NCBI RefSeq assembly: GCF_011602085.1
Contig: NZ_JAAONY010000002.1
Location: forward strand, 1,240,001-1,304,000
Origin: Pseudoteredinibacter isoporae
Lineage (GTDB): Bacteria; Pseudomonadota; Gammaproteobacteria; Pseudomonadales; Cellvibrionaceae
Length of the DNA: 64,000 nucleotides
Direction of reading: 5' to 3'
Shown in pieces: positions 1-7,751 of this stretch (the stretch's first letter is position 1; every line of letters starts with the position of its first letter). A model generated the notes under the pieces. The model saw only the letters and a program-made list of their open reading frames with translations. It did no database searches and was not told the origin of the DNA. Made by a program: the position numbers and the translations under genes.

Positions 1-2247
1 AAGGCCGTTCCCGGTCTCTGGGTTGAAGCTTCCGGAGGCGAAGCGAACGGTAATGTGCGCGCCCGTGGCATTCCGGTTGATGGCTTTGGCTCTGTGGCGT
101 TGTATGAAGACAACCTACCGCTGCAGCACGACAGTGGCTTGAGCTGGCTGAATGCCGACCAGGTTTTTCGTCTGGATGATACTGTGGAACTGGTCGAAGC
201 TGTGCGCGGTGGTCCATCCTCCATTTTCGCCAGTAATGCACCCGGTGGCATTATCAATGTCATTACCAAAAAAGGCAGCGATACCCCGGAAGGCAGCATC
301 AAAATGACCGTAGGCGATTACGGTTTGCGTCGTGGCGATTTTTTCTACGGTGGGCCAATCAATGATGACTGGAAAATTGCCCTGGGAGGGTACTATCGTA
401 CGGACGACAGCATTCGTGAGCCAGGCTTCACCGCCAATGACGGTGGTCAATTCCGAGTAACCTTATCCAGAGAAATGGACAAAGGCCGTCTCGACATCAG
501 TTACCGCCACTTGAACGACCGCAACTTCTTTGCCCTACCATTGCCACTGACGAACGATGGTTCTGGCGACCCCGCAGGCATTCCCGGTTTCGATCCAAAT
601 ACCGGAACCACCTTAAGTCCACAGGTGCAGAATTTTACCTTAAAGCTCCCGGATGGTAACCGTATTGAAGATTTGAGTGATGGCACCCATGTTCAACTTT
701 CGCAATTTACCGTTAATTTTGAATACGAACTCAATGACGACTGGACACTAATAAACCGAACCCGTGTGCGCGACTCGGATATTTCACGCAATTCGGCATT
801 TCCAAACACACCGAACGCCGCCGCCAGCAGCCTGGATGCCTATCGAAATAATGCACTCGCCGCTTTTAGCGATGCCGTAGACATTCGTGCCCAGTATGTC
901 ACCAGTGGTGATGTGGTTCCCGCCAACAGTAATGGCAATGGACTGTTGATGACTCACAACTTCACCTCGGTCAAAACACCCTTACGCGAATTTATCAACG
1001 ACTTCCAACTCGGCACCAGTGTCAATATTGGTGAGCAGACGCATAACCTGACTTTCGGCGTGTATTTTGCAAATTACGATCGGGAATTCCAGAGACATGC
1101 CGCAACCTATTTGAGCGATGTTAAGTCACAGCCTGCGTTGGTAGATGTTCTCGCCATTGATGCTGCTGGCAATGTTGTCGGTTCAGTCACAGACAATGGC
1201 GTTTTGCGATACGGCTCCCGTTACCAGCAAGCAGACGATGAAGGCCGCGCAAGTGCATTCTATATTGCTGATGAATGGGTGTTGAACGATGAGTTGCGTA
1301 TTGACCTGGGTATCCGATGGGAAGAAATCGACGTTCGAGGCGTCGCCGAACGGGCGAGCAACTTCGATCTGGGGGACAGCAGTACGCTGGCCGATGATAA
1401 TGTTTCCGCTGGAAATGGAGAGTTTGTTCCCTTCGATCGCAGCTTTAATGATATTTCCTGGACCGTGGGAAGCAACTACGCCCTGAATGAAGACAGCGCC
1501 CTCTTTGCTCGCTATACCAAGGCCTTCCGCCTACCAAACAGCGCTGATTTCCGCCTGAATCCAAATCGAGACATTCAAGCTCAGGACATCACCCAGTTGG
1601 AAACAGGCTATAAATTACTGAGTGAAGAACTTAGCTTGTTTGCAACAGTGTTTTATTCCGAATTCGACAATGTTGAATTCACGAACACCATTTTTGATTC
1701 CGCCACCAATAGCACCAGTACACAGCGTGAATTCGCAAAGACGGAAACACTGGGGCTGGAATTGGAAACCGTATGGAGTCCAACAGAGCTGTTCGATATC
1801 GCCGCAACCATTACCTGGCAAGACGCCGAATTTAAAGATTTCGAGTTTAATCAGGTAGATGAGCAAAATAATGTGACACAGGTGAGCTTTACCGGAAACC
1901 GCCCTATTCGCATCCCGGACTTTGCCATGCGACTGCGCCCAGCCCTGAACCTTCTGGATGATCAGCTTCGTTTGTACCTTGAATATGAATACAACTCGGA
2001 TCGATATGTCGACGCTGCCAACAGTCGAATACTGCCTGAATACAGTGTTTGGAATATTGGTGCCAGCTACCAACTGGATGACAATCTCCGATTGATTTTC
2101 TCGGGTAAAAACCTGGACAACGAAATTGGCCTCACCGAGGGGAATCCTCGTGCTGGGCAATTTACAAGCACCGATACGGGTTCGGTATACCTGGCTCGCC
2201 CAATTTTTGGTCGCGCCTTTACATTGTCTGTTAAATACGAGTTCTAA
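1..2247 (+). CDS. TonB-dependent outer-membrane receptor, 5' end cut by the window
   Basis: The reading frame is open from base 1, so the start, signal peptide and any N-terminal signalling domain lie outside. The visible part begins inside the plug domain: an NVRARGIP segment is followed by VEAVRGGPSSIFASNAPGG, the usual end of a TBDR plug. After that come about 600 residues of alternating beta-strand sequence ending in FTLSVKYEF, with the terminal phenylalanine typical of outer-membrane barrels. It is a paralogue of the receptor at 36263-39169, sharing the RARGIP.DGF, YED.LP, EAVRGGPS and GFD segments and a similar barrel. It would import a glycan fragment with energy from TonB. The next operon starts 367 bp downstream, beyond a strong terminator. 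The substrate cannot be read from sequence. Confidence is high for family and low for ligand. Confidence 0.93.
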   Translation, partial: KAVPGLWVEASGGEANGNVRARGIPVDGFGSVALYEDNLPLQHDSGLSWLNADQVFRLDDTVELVEAVRGGPSSIFASNAPGGIINVITKKGSDTPEGSIKMTVGDYGLRRGDFFYGGPINDDWKIALGGYYRTDDSIREPGFTANDGGQFRVTLSREMDKGRLDISYRHLNDRNFFALPLPLTNDGSGDPAGIPGFDPNTGTTLSPQVQNFTLKLPDGNRIEDLSDGTHVQLSQFTVNFEYELNDDWTLINRTRVRDSDISRNSAFPNTPNAAASSLDAYRNNALAAFSDAVDIRAQYVTSGDVVPANSNGNGLLMTHNFTSVKTPLREFINDFQLGTSVNIGEQTHNLTFGVYFANYDREFQRHAATYLSDVKSQPALVDVLAIDAAGNVVGSVTDNGVLRYGSRYQQADDEGRASAFYIADEWVLNDELRIDLGIRWEEIDVRGVAERASNFDLGDSSTLADDNVSAGNGEFVPFDRSFNDISWTVGSNYALNEDSALFARYTKAFRLPNSADFRLNPNRDIQAQDITQLETGYKLLSEELSLFATVFYSEFDNVEFTNTIFDSATNSTSTQREFAKTETLGLELETVWSPTELFDIAATITWQDAEFKDFEFNQVDEQNNVTQVSFTGNRPIRIPDFAMRLRPALNLLDDQLRLYLEYEYNSDRYVDAANSRILPEYSVWNIGASYQLDDNLRLIFSGKNLDNEIGLTEGNPRAGQFTSTDTGSVYLARPIFGRAFTLSVKYEF

Positions 2248-2262
2248 ATCCTCTCTTCTTAC

Positions 2263-2287
2263 GGGGAGTTTTACACTCCCCCTTTTT
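2263..2287 (+). terminator. Rho-independent terminator of the first TBDR gene
   Basis: A 7-bp stem (GGGGAGT/ACTCCCC) with a 5-nt loop is followed by C and five T residues, starting 15 bases after the TBDR stop codon. It separates the receptor from the GMC operon. Confidence 0.85.
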
Positions 2288-2497
2288 CCACTCTGGATCA
2301 GCTCCTCGATCACAAAGCAGCCGACCTTCTCATTTCCCCGCTTGTCAGCGCCTACGCTGCATCATGATATCGACCAGGAAAGCGTACAGAGCCCCGAACT
2401 ATCGCGACTCTGAATACTCCAATATATTGCCGTCTTCCCGGCACAAGGCTTGTATCGTAAGGCCTGAAGAGGTGAACATTAACTGATCAAAAAATCA

Positions 2498-2562
2498 CGC
2501 CGATTTTCTCGCATAAAAAGGCCGATTTCCTCTTAACACCTCGGACTCTGGGAACATACAAT
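2498..2562 (+). promoter_or_regulatory. Promoter with AraC-type direct-repeat operator before the GMC operon
   Basis: Two CCGATTT half-sites start at 2500 and 2522, 22 bp apart, and continue into TCTTAACACC (2531-2540). TTAACA (2533-2538) is a good -35 hexamer and TACAAT (2557-2562) a good -10 with an 18-bp spacer. Almost the same block recurs at 7651-7714 before the Gfo/Idh/MocA operon, with the same -35 hexamer and spacer. Direct repeats two helical turns apart that abut the -35 box are the usual layout for activation by AraC-family proteins. The AraC gene at 6822-7586 is the obvious candidate (inference). Confidence 0.7.
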
Positions 2563-2614
2563 AAATCCAATAATAAAAATCAGGTCTCATTGTAGAAATT
2601 AAGAAGCGAAACTA

Positions 2615-4321
2615 ATGAAAACAGCAGATTTATCCAAGCAATTTGACGCTATCGTGATTGGCAGTGGAATTTCAGGGGGTTGGGCAGCCAAGGAGCTGTG
2701 TGAAAACGGCATGAAAACCCTGATTCTCGAACGTGGCCGAAAAGTTGAGCATATCAAAGACTATACCACCGCTCACGATGATCCCTGGGATCAAAAATAC
2801 CGGGGCCGAAACACTCCGGCGGAAATGGAAGCCCAATACAAGCAAGCTCGCTCTGGTTATGTTCACCGCCCTCAACACGCTCACTGGTTTGTGAACGACC
2901 ACGAACATCCCTATAACGAAGTCAAACGTTTCGACTGGATACGGGGTTATCACCTTGGCGGTCGTTCAATTACCTGGGGACGACAAAGCTATCGCCTCAG
3001 CGAAATGGATTTCGAGGCCAACAAAAAAGAAGGAATCGCCGTAGACTGGCCTGTGCGCTACAACGATATCAAAAAATGGTATGACCATGTGGAGCAGTTT
3101 ATTGGCGTTAGCGGCCTGAATATTGGCCTCGAACAGCTGCCCGATGGTAAATTTTTACCCCCCATGGATCTCAATCGCGTAGAAAAGCTATTGCAGGAAA
3201 ACATAGCGAATCATCACGCTGACTGTGTCCTTACCCCTGGCCGCACCGCACATTTAACCGATCCGACAAAAGAATTTAAACATCGTACGCCCTGTCAATT
3301 CCGCGATCGCTGCATGCGAGGTTGCCCATTTGGTGGGTATTTCAGTAGCCTTTCCTCTACGCTGCCTGCCGCACAGGAAACCGGCAATTTGGATATTCAG
3401 GTAAATGCCATTGTCCACTCCATCATCTATGATGAAGAAACCGGAAAAGCTTCCGGTGTGAGAGTTATCGACGCAGAAACCCACGAGGAATATACCGTTC
3501 GGGCCAGAGTTATCTTCTGCTGTGCCTCAGCGGTCGCCTCAACAGCAATCCTGTTGAATTCCAAATCCGCCCGCTTCCCCAACGGTTTGGGTAATGACAG
3601 CGGCGAACTGGGTCATAATATGATGGATCATCATTTGGGCATCGGTGCGACTGCCCAGGTTGAAGGCTTTGGTGAGGATTACTATAAGGGCCGACGTCCC
3701 AGTGGTTTTTATATTCCTCGATTTCAAAACCTCAGCGAGCATTCTGAAAAAGTTGAATTCATTCGTGGCTACGGTTATCAGGGCAGCGCCAGCCGGGAAA
3801 ACTGGACACGCGGCATTCGCGAACTGAGTATTGGCAAAGGCTTGAAAGAAGAGCTTACGGCTCCCGGACCATGGCGAATAGGAATGATGGCCTTTGGGGA
3901 ATACCTGCCAGATCACGATAACAAAATGTACCTGGATTATGAGAAAACCGATAAATGGGGCTTACCCACCGTAACCTTCGACGTAGAGCTTAAAGCCAAT
4001 GAATTGAAAATGCGCGAGGACATGAGGAATCGCTCGGAAAAGATTTTGAGAGATGCCGGCTTTAAAAACGTTAAGACCTTTGAGAACGAAATTGGTCCCG
4101 GCATAGGCATTCACGAGATGGGGACAGCTCGCATGGGACACGACCCGAAAACTTCAGTGCTCAACAAATACAATCAAGTTCACAGTGTCCCGAATGTATT
4201 TGTGACCGATGGCGCTTTTATGACATCCTCAGCTTGTCAGAACCCATCTCTCACCTATATGGCATTCTCCGCCAGAGCGGCCAATTACGCCGCTGAGCAA
4301 ATCAAAAATAAGAGGCTATAA
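2615..4321 (+). CDS. GMC-family FAD-dependent sugar dehydrogenase, large subunit
   Basis: This is a 568-aa glucose-methanol-choline oxidoreductase of the gluconate/fructose/glucose dehydrogenase alpha-subunit type. The FAD-binding GSGISG lies at residues 16-21, and the C-terminal GIHEMGTARMG and QNPSLTYMA blocks carry the usual GMC active site. Cysteines C227, C233 and C237 (C-x5-C-x3-C) sit where related alpha subunits carry an iron-sulfur cluster; that role is inferred here. It has no signal peptide. The next gene, one base downstream, encodes a small subunit with a Tat signal, so the pair is probably exported together, as known for related dehydrogenases. With the DUF1080 gene next in line, the likely reaction is oxidation of a sugar or glycoside hydroxyl, probably at C3, to a ketone. 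No cytochrome subunit gene is adjacent. Family is confident; substrate and position of attack are inferred. Confidence 0.9.
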   Translation: MKTADLSKQFDAIVIGSGISGGWAAKELCENGMKTLILERGRKVEHIKDYTTAHDDPWDQKYRGRNTPAEMEAQYKQARSGYVHRPQHAHWFVNDHEHPYNEVKRFDWIRGYHLGGRSITWGRQSYRLSEMDFEANKKEGIAVDWPVRYNDIKKWYDHVEQFIGVSGLNIGLEQLPDGKFLPPMDLNRVEKLLQENIANHHADCVLTPGRTAHLTDPTKEFKHRTPCQFRDRCMRGCPFGGYFSSLSSTLPAAQETGNLDIQVNAIVHSIIYDEETGKASGVRVIDAETHEEYTVRARVIFCCASAVASTAILLNSKSARFPNGLGNDSGELGHNMMDHHLGIGATAQVEGFGEDYYKGRRPSGFYIPRFQNLSEHSEKVEFIRGYGYQGSASRENWTRGIRELSIGKGLKEELTAPGPWRIGMMAFGEYLPDHDNKMYLDYEKTDKWGLPTVTFDVELKANELKMREDMRNRSEKILRDAGFKNVKTFENEIGPGIGIHEMGTARMGHDPKTSVLNKYNQVHSVPNVFVTDGAFMTSSACQNPSLTYMAFSARAANYAAEQIKNKRL

Positions 4322-4322
4322 C

Positions 4323-4958
4323 ATGAGCGCTATCAGCAGAAGAGAAGCATTAAAAACCTTCGCATTAAGTACTGGCGCCGTTGTTTCAACCGGTACTCTG
4401 GGGAGCCTGTTACAGGGCTGCCAGACGCAGAGCCAAGCTGCTCTGGAATGGAGTCCCGAGTTTTTCAGCCCCAAAGAAGCCGAGATCATCAGCCGCTGCG
4501 CGGATATTATTCTACCGCGCACCGAATCACCTGGCGCTCTCGATGTCGCCGTGCCTCAATTCATTGATTTATTATACAAAGACATTTTCTCAGCCGAGCA
4601 AGCCAAGCGCTTTCAACTCGGGATCGAAATGTTTAATTTACGTTTCCGGAAACAACATCACGGTCAGTTTTCGCAATCCGAAGCAACACAACAGAGTGAG
4701 TTTGTGCATTCACTTTATGATCTCCCTGAAGCCGAGGAACAGCGCTTACTGGAACTGATCAAGAAAGGCGAACCCGAGCCGCAAGATAAAGTCGATTATG
4801 CCTTATACAGCTTTCTGATCAGCATGCGTGAATTAACTATCCAGGCATACTTTACCTCTGAAACCATTGGTGAACAGCACCTGGCCTACCTTCCCATCCC
4901 CGGTGAATACGATGGAGATTTCAAAGCCGACGAAAATACCAAAGTGTGGTCGTTATAA
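4323..4958 (+). CDS. Gluconate 2-dehydrogenase subunit 3-like small subunit, Tat lipoprotein
   Basis: This 211-aa protein partners the GMC large subunit. Its N-terminus carries a twin-arginine motif (SRREALK, residues 5-11), a hydrophobic stretch and a lipobox LLQGC with the candidate lipidated Cys at 33. The mature protein would therefore be Tat-exported and membrane-anchored, facing the periplasm. The body (EIISRCADIILPRTESPGA, then FIDLLY) matches gluconate 2-dehydrogenase subunit 3 family proteins. The gene starts one base after the GMC stop and is directly followed by the DUF1080 gene, so the three are translationally coupled. In related enzymes the small subunit brings the folded flavoprotein through the Tat pore, which would explain why the large subunit has no signal. 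Confidence 0.88.
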   Translation: MSAISRREALKTFALSTGAVVSTGTLGSLLQGCQTQSQAALEWSPEFFSPKEAEIISRCADIILPRTESPGALDVAVPQFIDLLYKDIFSAEQAKRFQLGIEMFNLRFRKQHHGQFSQSEATQQSEFVHSLYDLPEAEEQRLLELIKKGEPEPQDKVDYALYSFLISMRELTIQAYFTSETIGEQHLAYLPIPGEYDGDFKADENTKVWSL

Positions 4959-5783
4959 ATGAATATCCCGAAACCTGATATAAGGCTCGCAAGTGTCTTG
5001 CTGATCACGCTACTCAGCGTTAGTGCGGTCAGCCAAAGCCAAACACCACAAAACCCTCACAGCCAGAGCAAGAACCTTGTTATGAAACAAGCTTACAATC
5101 AGCTAACGCCAGAAGAACAAAGCGATGGCTGGGAACTGATGTTTGACGGTCAAAATGCAACACTTTGGCGAGGCTATAAAAAAAGTCAGCTCCCCAGCGC
5201 CTGGCTGATCAAAGATGGCTTATTGCACATGGTTGGTGAAGCGAATATGTCAGCCCTGCAAAAGCAGGACCGCGGAGATATTGTTTACCACAAGCCTTTT
5301 AAAAATTTTCACCTCAAGCTCGAATGGAAGATTTCCGAAAAAGGCAATTCCGGAATATTTTATCTCGGTCAGGAACCTAGGGATGATCGTTTTGGAGACC
5401 GAGACTACATCTGGCGCACAGCACCGGAAATGCAAATCCTCGACAACATCGGTCACCCGGATGCCAACAAAGGTAAAAACGGTAACCGACAAGCCGGCTC
5501 TCTGTATGACCTGATCCCTGCCAGGCCACAAAATGCCAGGCCCGCTGGCGAATGGAATCAGGCTGAAATCATAGTGAATGATCGCCAGGTCAGCCACATT
5601 CAAAATGGAGTGAAAGTACTCAGCTATCAACTGGATACGGAGCAGTGGAAAGCGTTGGTCGCCGGCAGTAAGTTTCCCAGCTTAAATTCGGATTGGGCCA
5701 ATGTCGCCAAGGAGGGGTTCATTGGTCTCCAGGATCACAGCGATCCGGTGTGGTTTCGCAACCTGAAAATCAAAGCTTTATAA
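4959..5783 (+). CDS. DUF1080 (3-keto-disaccharide hydrolase family) exported protein
   Basis: This 274-aa protein has a Sec signal peptide (hydrophobic ASVLLITLLSVSAVS, cleavage near residue 30) and one DUF1080 concanavalin-like jelly roll. Family landmarks are GWELMFDGQN, LKLEWKISEKGNSGIFY, APEMQILDN.GHPD, AGSLYDLIP and EWNQAEIIV.....HIQNG. Members of this family have been shown to cleave 3-keto-glycosides, which links it to the C3-oxidising type of GMC dehydrogenase. The start codon overlaps the previous stop region (TAAATG), so it is the third gene of a tight operon. Expected role: periplasmic cleavage of the oxidised glycoside (inference). It ends just before a strong bidirectional hairpin. 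Confidence 0.88.
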   Translation: MNIPKPDIRLASVLLITLLSVSAVSQSQTPQNPHSQSKNLVMKQAYNQLTPEEQSDGWELMFDGQNATLWRGYKKSQLPSAWLIKDGLLHMVGEANMSALQKQDRGDIVYHKPFKNFHLKLEWKISEKGNSGIFYLGQEPRDDRFGDRDYIWRTAPEMQILDNIGHPDANKGKNGNRQAGSLYDLIPARPQNARPAGEWNQAEIIVNDRQVSHIQNGVKVLSYQLDTEQWKALVAGSKFPSLNSDWANVAKEGFIGLQDHSDPVWFRNLKIKAL

Positions 5784-5786
5784 AAT

Positions 5787-5819
5787 AAAAGCGCTCAAAT
5801 ATGCCCTGAGCGCTTTTTT
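5787..5819. terminator. Bidirectional Rho-independent terminator
   Basis: GCGCTCA (5791-5797) pairs with TGAGCGC (5807-5813) across a 9-nt loop. Six T residues follow on the plus strand and an A run precedes it, so it can also end the converging minus-strand gene at 5837. Confidence 0.88.
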
Positions 5820-5836
5820 CACAAGCATTCTGATCT

Positions 5837-6760
5837 TTAGAAACGATCAGATTCCTGGTAAGCCTTGATCACCGCCAACTCACCTTCACTTCCTTCACCC
5901 GCATTACCATGCTCCATACCCAAAATGCCTTTGAAGCCTTTTTGGTGAATATGTTTGAAGATATTCAAATAGTTAATTTCACCACTCGTTGGTTCGTTGC
6001 GGCCAGGATTATCGCCAATTTGAAAATACGCAATCTCATCCCAGGCCCGATCTATATTAGGAATGATATTACCCTCCTGGATTTGCTGGTGGTAAACATC
6101 AAATAGGATCTTACAGCTGGGGCTGTCGACTGCCTTGCAGATCTGATAAGCCTGGGCGATTTTGGTCAGGAACAAGCCCGGGTGATTACGGAAATTCAAA
6201 GGTTCCAACACCATCGTCATATCATGAGGCTCCAAAATATCCGATGCATAGTTCAACGCCTCGATAACATTCGCCGTTTGATACCCCATATCCTGTCGCA
6301 AATCGACATGCCCAGGTACAACTGTCATCCAACGTGCGTTCAAGCGCTTGGCCACCTCTACCGATTCCCGCACCTCACTCAAAAATGCTTCACGGTAATC
6401 CGCATCACCGGAACTGAGGCTGGGCTTGTGCCAGTGAATCTTATGACAGACAAAAACACCCATCGTCATCTCACGCATACGCAGTGTCTCGGCCATTTTT
6501 TTCTGCAAATCAAGACTGCGGGATTTCATCTCATTGTCTTCAAACGCTTTAAAACCCATATCGGCCATAAAGTTCAGTTGATCAATAGGATCATCGCCCG
6601 CTAAATGTTTAAACATACCCAGATGAGGGGCGTAGTTCAGTTGATACTGGTAAGACAGAGAAGCATTCGGCACGGATTCTGCAGAACCCACCCCGGAAGC
6701 CATCAACCCGGCCAAACCCAATGCAGACCCCGTACCTTTAATAAATTCTCGGCGTTCCAT
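5837..6760 (-). CDS. Tat-exported TIM-barrel isomerase-like protein (hydroxypyruvate isomerase/xylose isomerase-like)
   Basis: This is a 307-aa protein. A twin-arginine signal (ERREFIKG, residues 2-9, then a hydrophobic run to about residue 27) precedes a xylose-isomerase-like TIM barrel. Metal-site type segments are MVLEPLNF, KILFDVYHQQ, YFQIGDNPGRNEP and GMEHGN at the C-terminus. Hydroxypyruvate isomerase itself is cytoplasmic; a Tat-exported relative with bound metal suggests a periplasmic sugar isomerase, epimerase or 3-keto-glycoside lyase. It lies 61 bases downstream of the PAS-AraC gene on the same strand and converges with the GMC/DUF1080 operon, so it may be co-transcribed with the regulator. 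Fold and export are well supported; the reaction is not established. Confidence 0.82.
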   Translation of the reverse strand: MERREFIKGTGSALGLAGLMASGVGSAESVPNASLSYQYQLNYAPHLGMFKHLAGDDPIDQLNFMADMGFKAFEDNEMKSRSLDLQKKMAETLRMREMTMGVFVCHKIHWHKPSLSSGDADYREAFLSEVRESVEVAKRLNARWMTVVPGHVDLRQDMGYQTANVIEALNYASDILEPHDMTMVLEPLNFRNHPGLFLTKIAQAYQICKAVDSPSCKILFDVYHQQIQEGNIIPNIDRAWDEIAYFQIGDNPGRNEPTSGEINYLNIFKHIHQKGFKGILGMEHGNAGEGSEGELAVIKAYQESDRF

Positions 6761-6821
6761 CTTTGCTCCTTATTGTTTTTGGTATTTTTCTGTTCTCAAC
6801 CACTTATACTCAACAGCACCT

Positions 6822-7586
6822 TCACGAAGGTTTCATCTCGGCTCGCATGTGACTCTTCCGCAGCGCTGAGGGCAACTGGCCAAACAGACCATTAAATTGT
6901 TTACTGAAGTAGCTGTGGTCGGTGAAACCCACGGCATTGGCTACACTCGCGACAGACTGAGTGGTTTCGACCAATAGGCGACGGGCATTTTCCAAGCGGA
7001 CCTCATTGATAAAACGTTTGGGAGTTTTACCCAAGTGCTTTTTGAATCGACGTTCCAATGCACTGATAGACAGATGGCTAATGTCGGCCAAGTTTTCGAG
7101 AGAGATCTCATTCATATAATTCGAGCGAATAAAATCCACAGGTATTTTCAATGCATCCATACCGGATAAGCTCAATGACGTTTTTTCCAAATGCCGGGAC
7201 ACGCCATACGAACCAATTGCTTTTCCTTCAGAATCAAGCAAGGGGCGTTTGGAAGTGGTAAACCAGGCCATTTCGCCCGTCTGGGTGATATTCATTTCCA
7301 GGCGATTGTTAACGATCTCTCCCGCCATGACCTTTTGATCGTCCACACTGAACTGTCGGGCAATGTGCGGAGGAGAAAAGTCATAGTCGGTACAACCGAT
7401 CGCCTGGGATAGGTTCTGCACACCAATATGCTCAAGAAAGTAGGCATTGCCATACACAATTTGACCATCAGCATTTTTCACCCAGAACAAAATATCCGGC
7501 ATCAGATCAAACATCTGAATAATCTGGCGTACGCTGTACTGGTCAATGAGATCCAGGCTATTTTCTCTATTTTCAGATTCTGACAT
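6822..7586 (-). CDS. PAS-AraC transcriptional regulator
   Basis: This 254-aa protein has an N-terminal PAS sensor domain (about residues 15-135: LMPDILFWVKNADGQIVYGN ... GSYGVSR) and a C-terminal AraC/XylS double helix-turn-helix domain (about 150-250: LENLADISHLS.S.LERRFKKHLG and VASVANAVGFTDHSYFSKQFNGLFG). The PAS part probably senses a small ligand or redox state; no ligand can be assigned. The gene is divergent from the Gfo/Idh/MocA operon, and the intervening region holds one copy of the CCGATTT direct-repeat operator. The only other copy seen is in front of the GMC operon. This makes it the likely activator of both (inference). The TIM-barrel gene downstream probably shares its transcript. 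Confidence 0.9.
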   Translation of the reverse strand: MSESENRENSLDLIDQYSVRQIIQMFDLMPDILFWVKNADGQIVYGNAYFLEHIGVQNLSQAIGCTDYDFSPPHIARQFSVDDQKVMAGEIVNNRLEMNITQTGEMAWFTTSKRPLLDSEGKAIGSYGVSRHLEKTSLSLSGMDALKIPVDFIRSNYMNEISLENLADISHLSISALERRFKKHLGKTPKRFINEVRLENARRLLVETTQSVASVANAVGFTDHSYFSKQFNGLFGQLPSALRKSHMRAEMKPS

Positions 7587-7650
7587 TTGGAATAAACCCT
7601 ATCAGTTATGATTGGCAGGTTAGCACATATAAATATGATAATTAAACAAG

Positions 7651-7714
7651 CGCCGATTTTGTCGCATTCAAAACCGATTTTATCTTAACACCCAAAAAGC
7701 CATTTCATTATCAT
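7651..7714 (+). promoter_or_regulatory. Second copy of the AraC-type operator/promoter, before the Gfo/Idh/MocA operon
   Basis: CCGATTT half-sites start at 7653 and 7674 (21 bp apart) and are followed by TCTTAACACC (7683-7692), as at 2500-2540. The first half-site continues as TTGTCGCAT (TTCTCGCAT in the other copy). A -35 TTAACA (7685-7690) and a -10 TATCAT (7709-7714) have the same 18-bp spacer as the first copy. Flanking sequence does not match, so this looks like a conserved regulatory block rather than a recent duplication. Confidence 0.7.
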
Positions 7715-7751
7715 AAAAGTATCCCGAATCGTTCGATAAATTGAGGAGCAG

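Noticed and set aside
1615-2313. Long minus-strand ORF (232 codons) across the 3' end of the first TBDR gene
   Set aside because: It is antisense to a clear receptor barrel, has no ribosome site and no recognisable domain; such shadows are common opposite TBDR genes.
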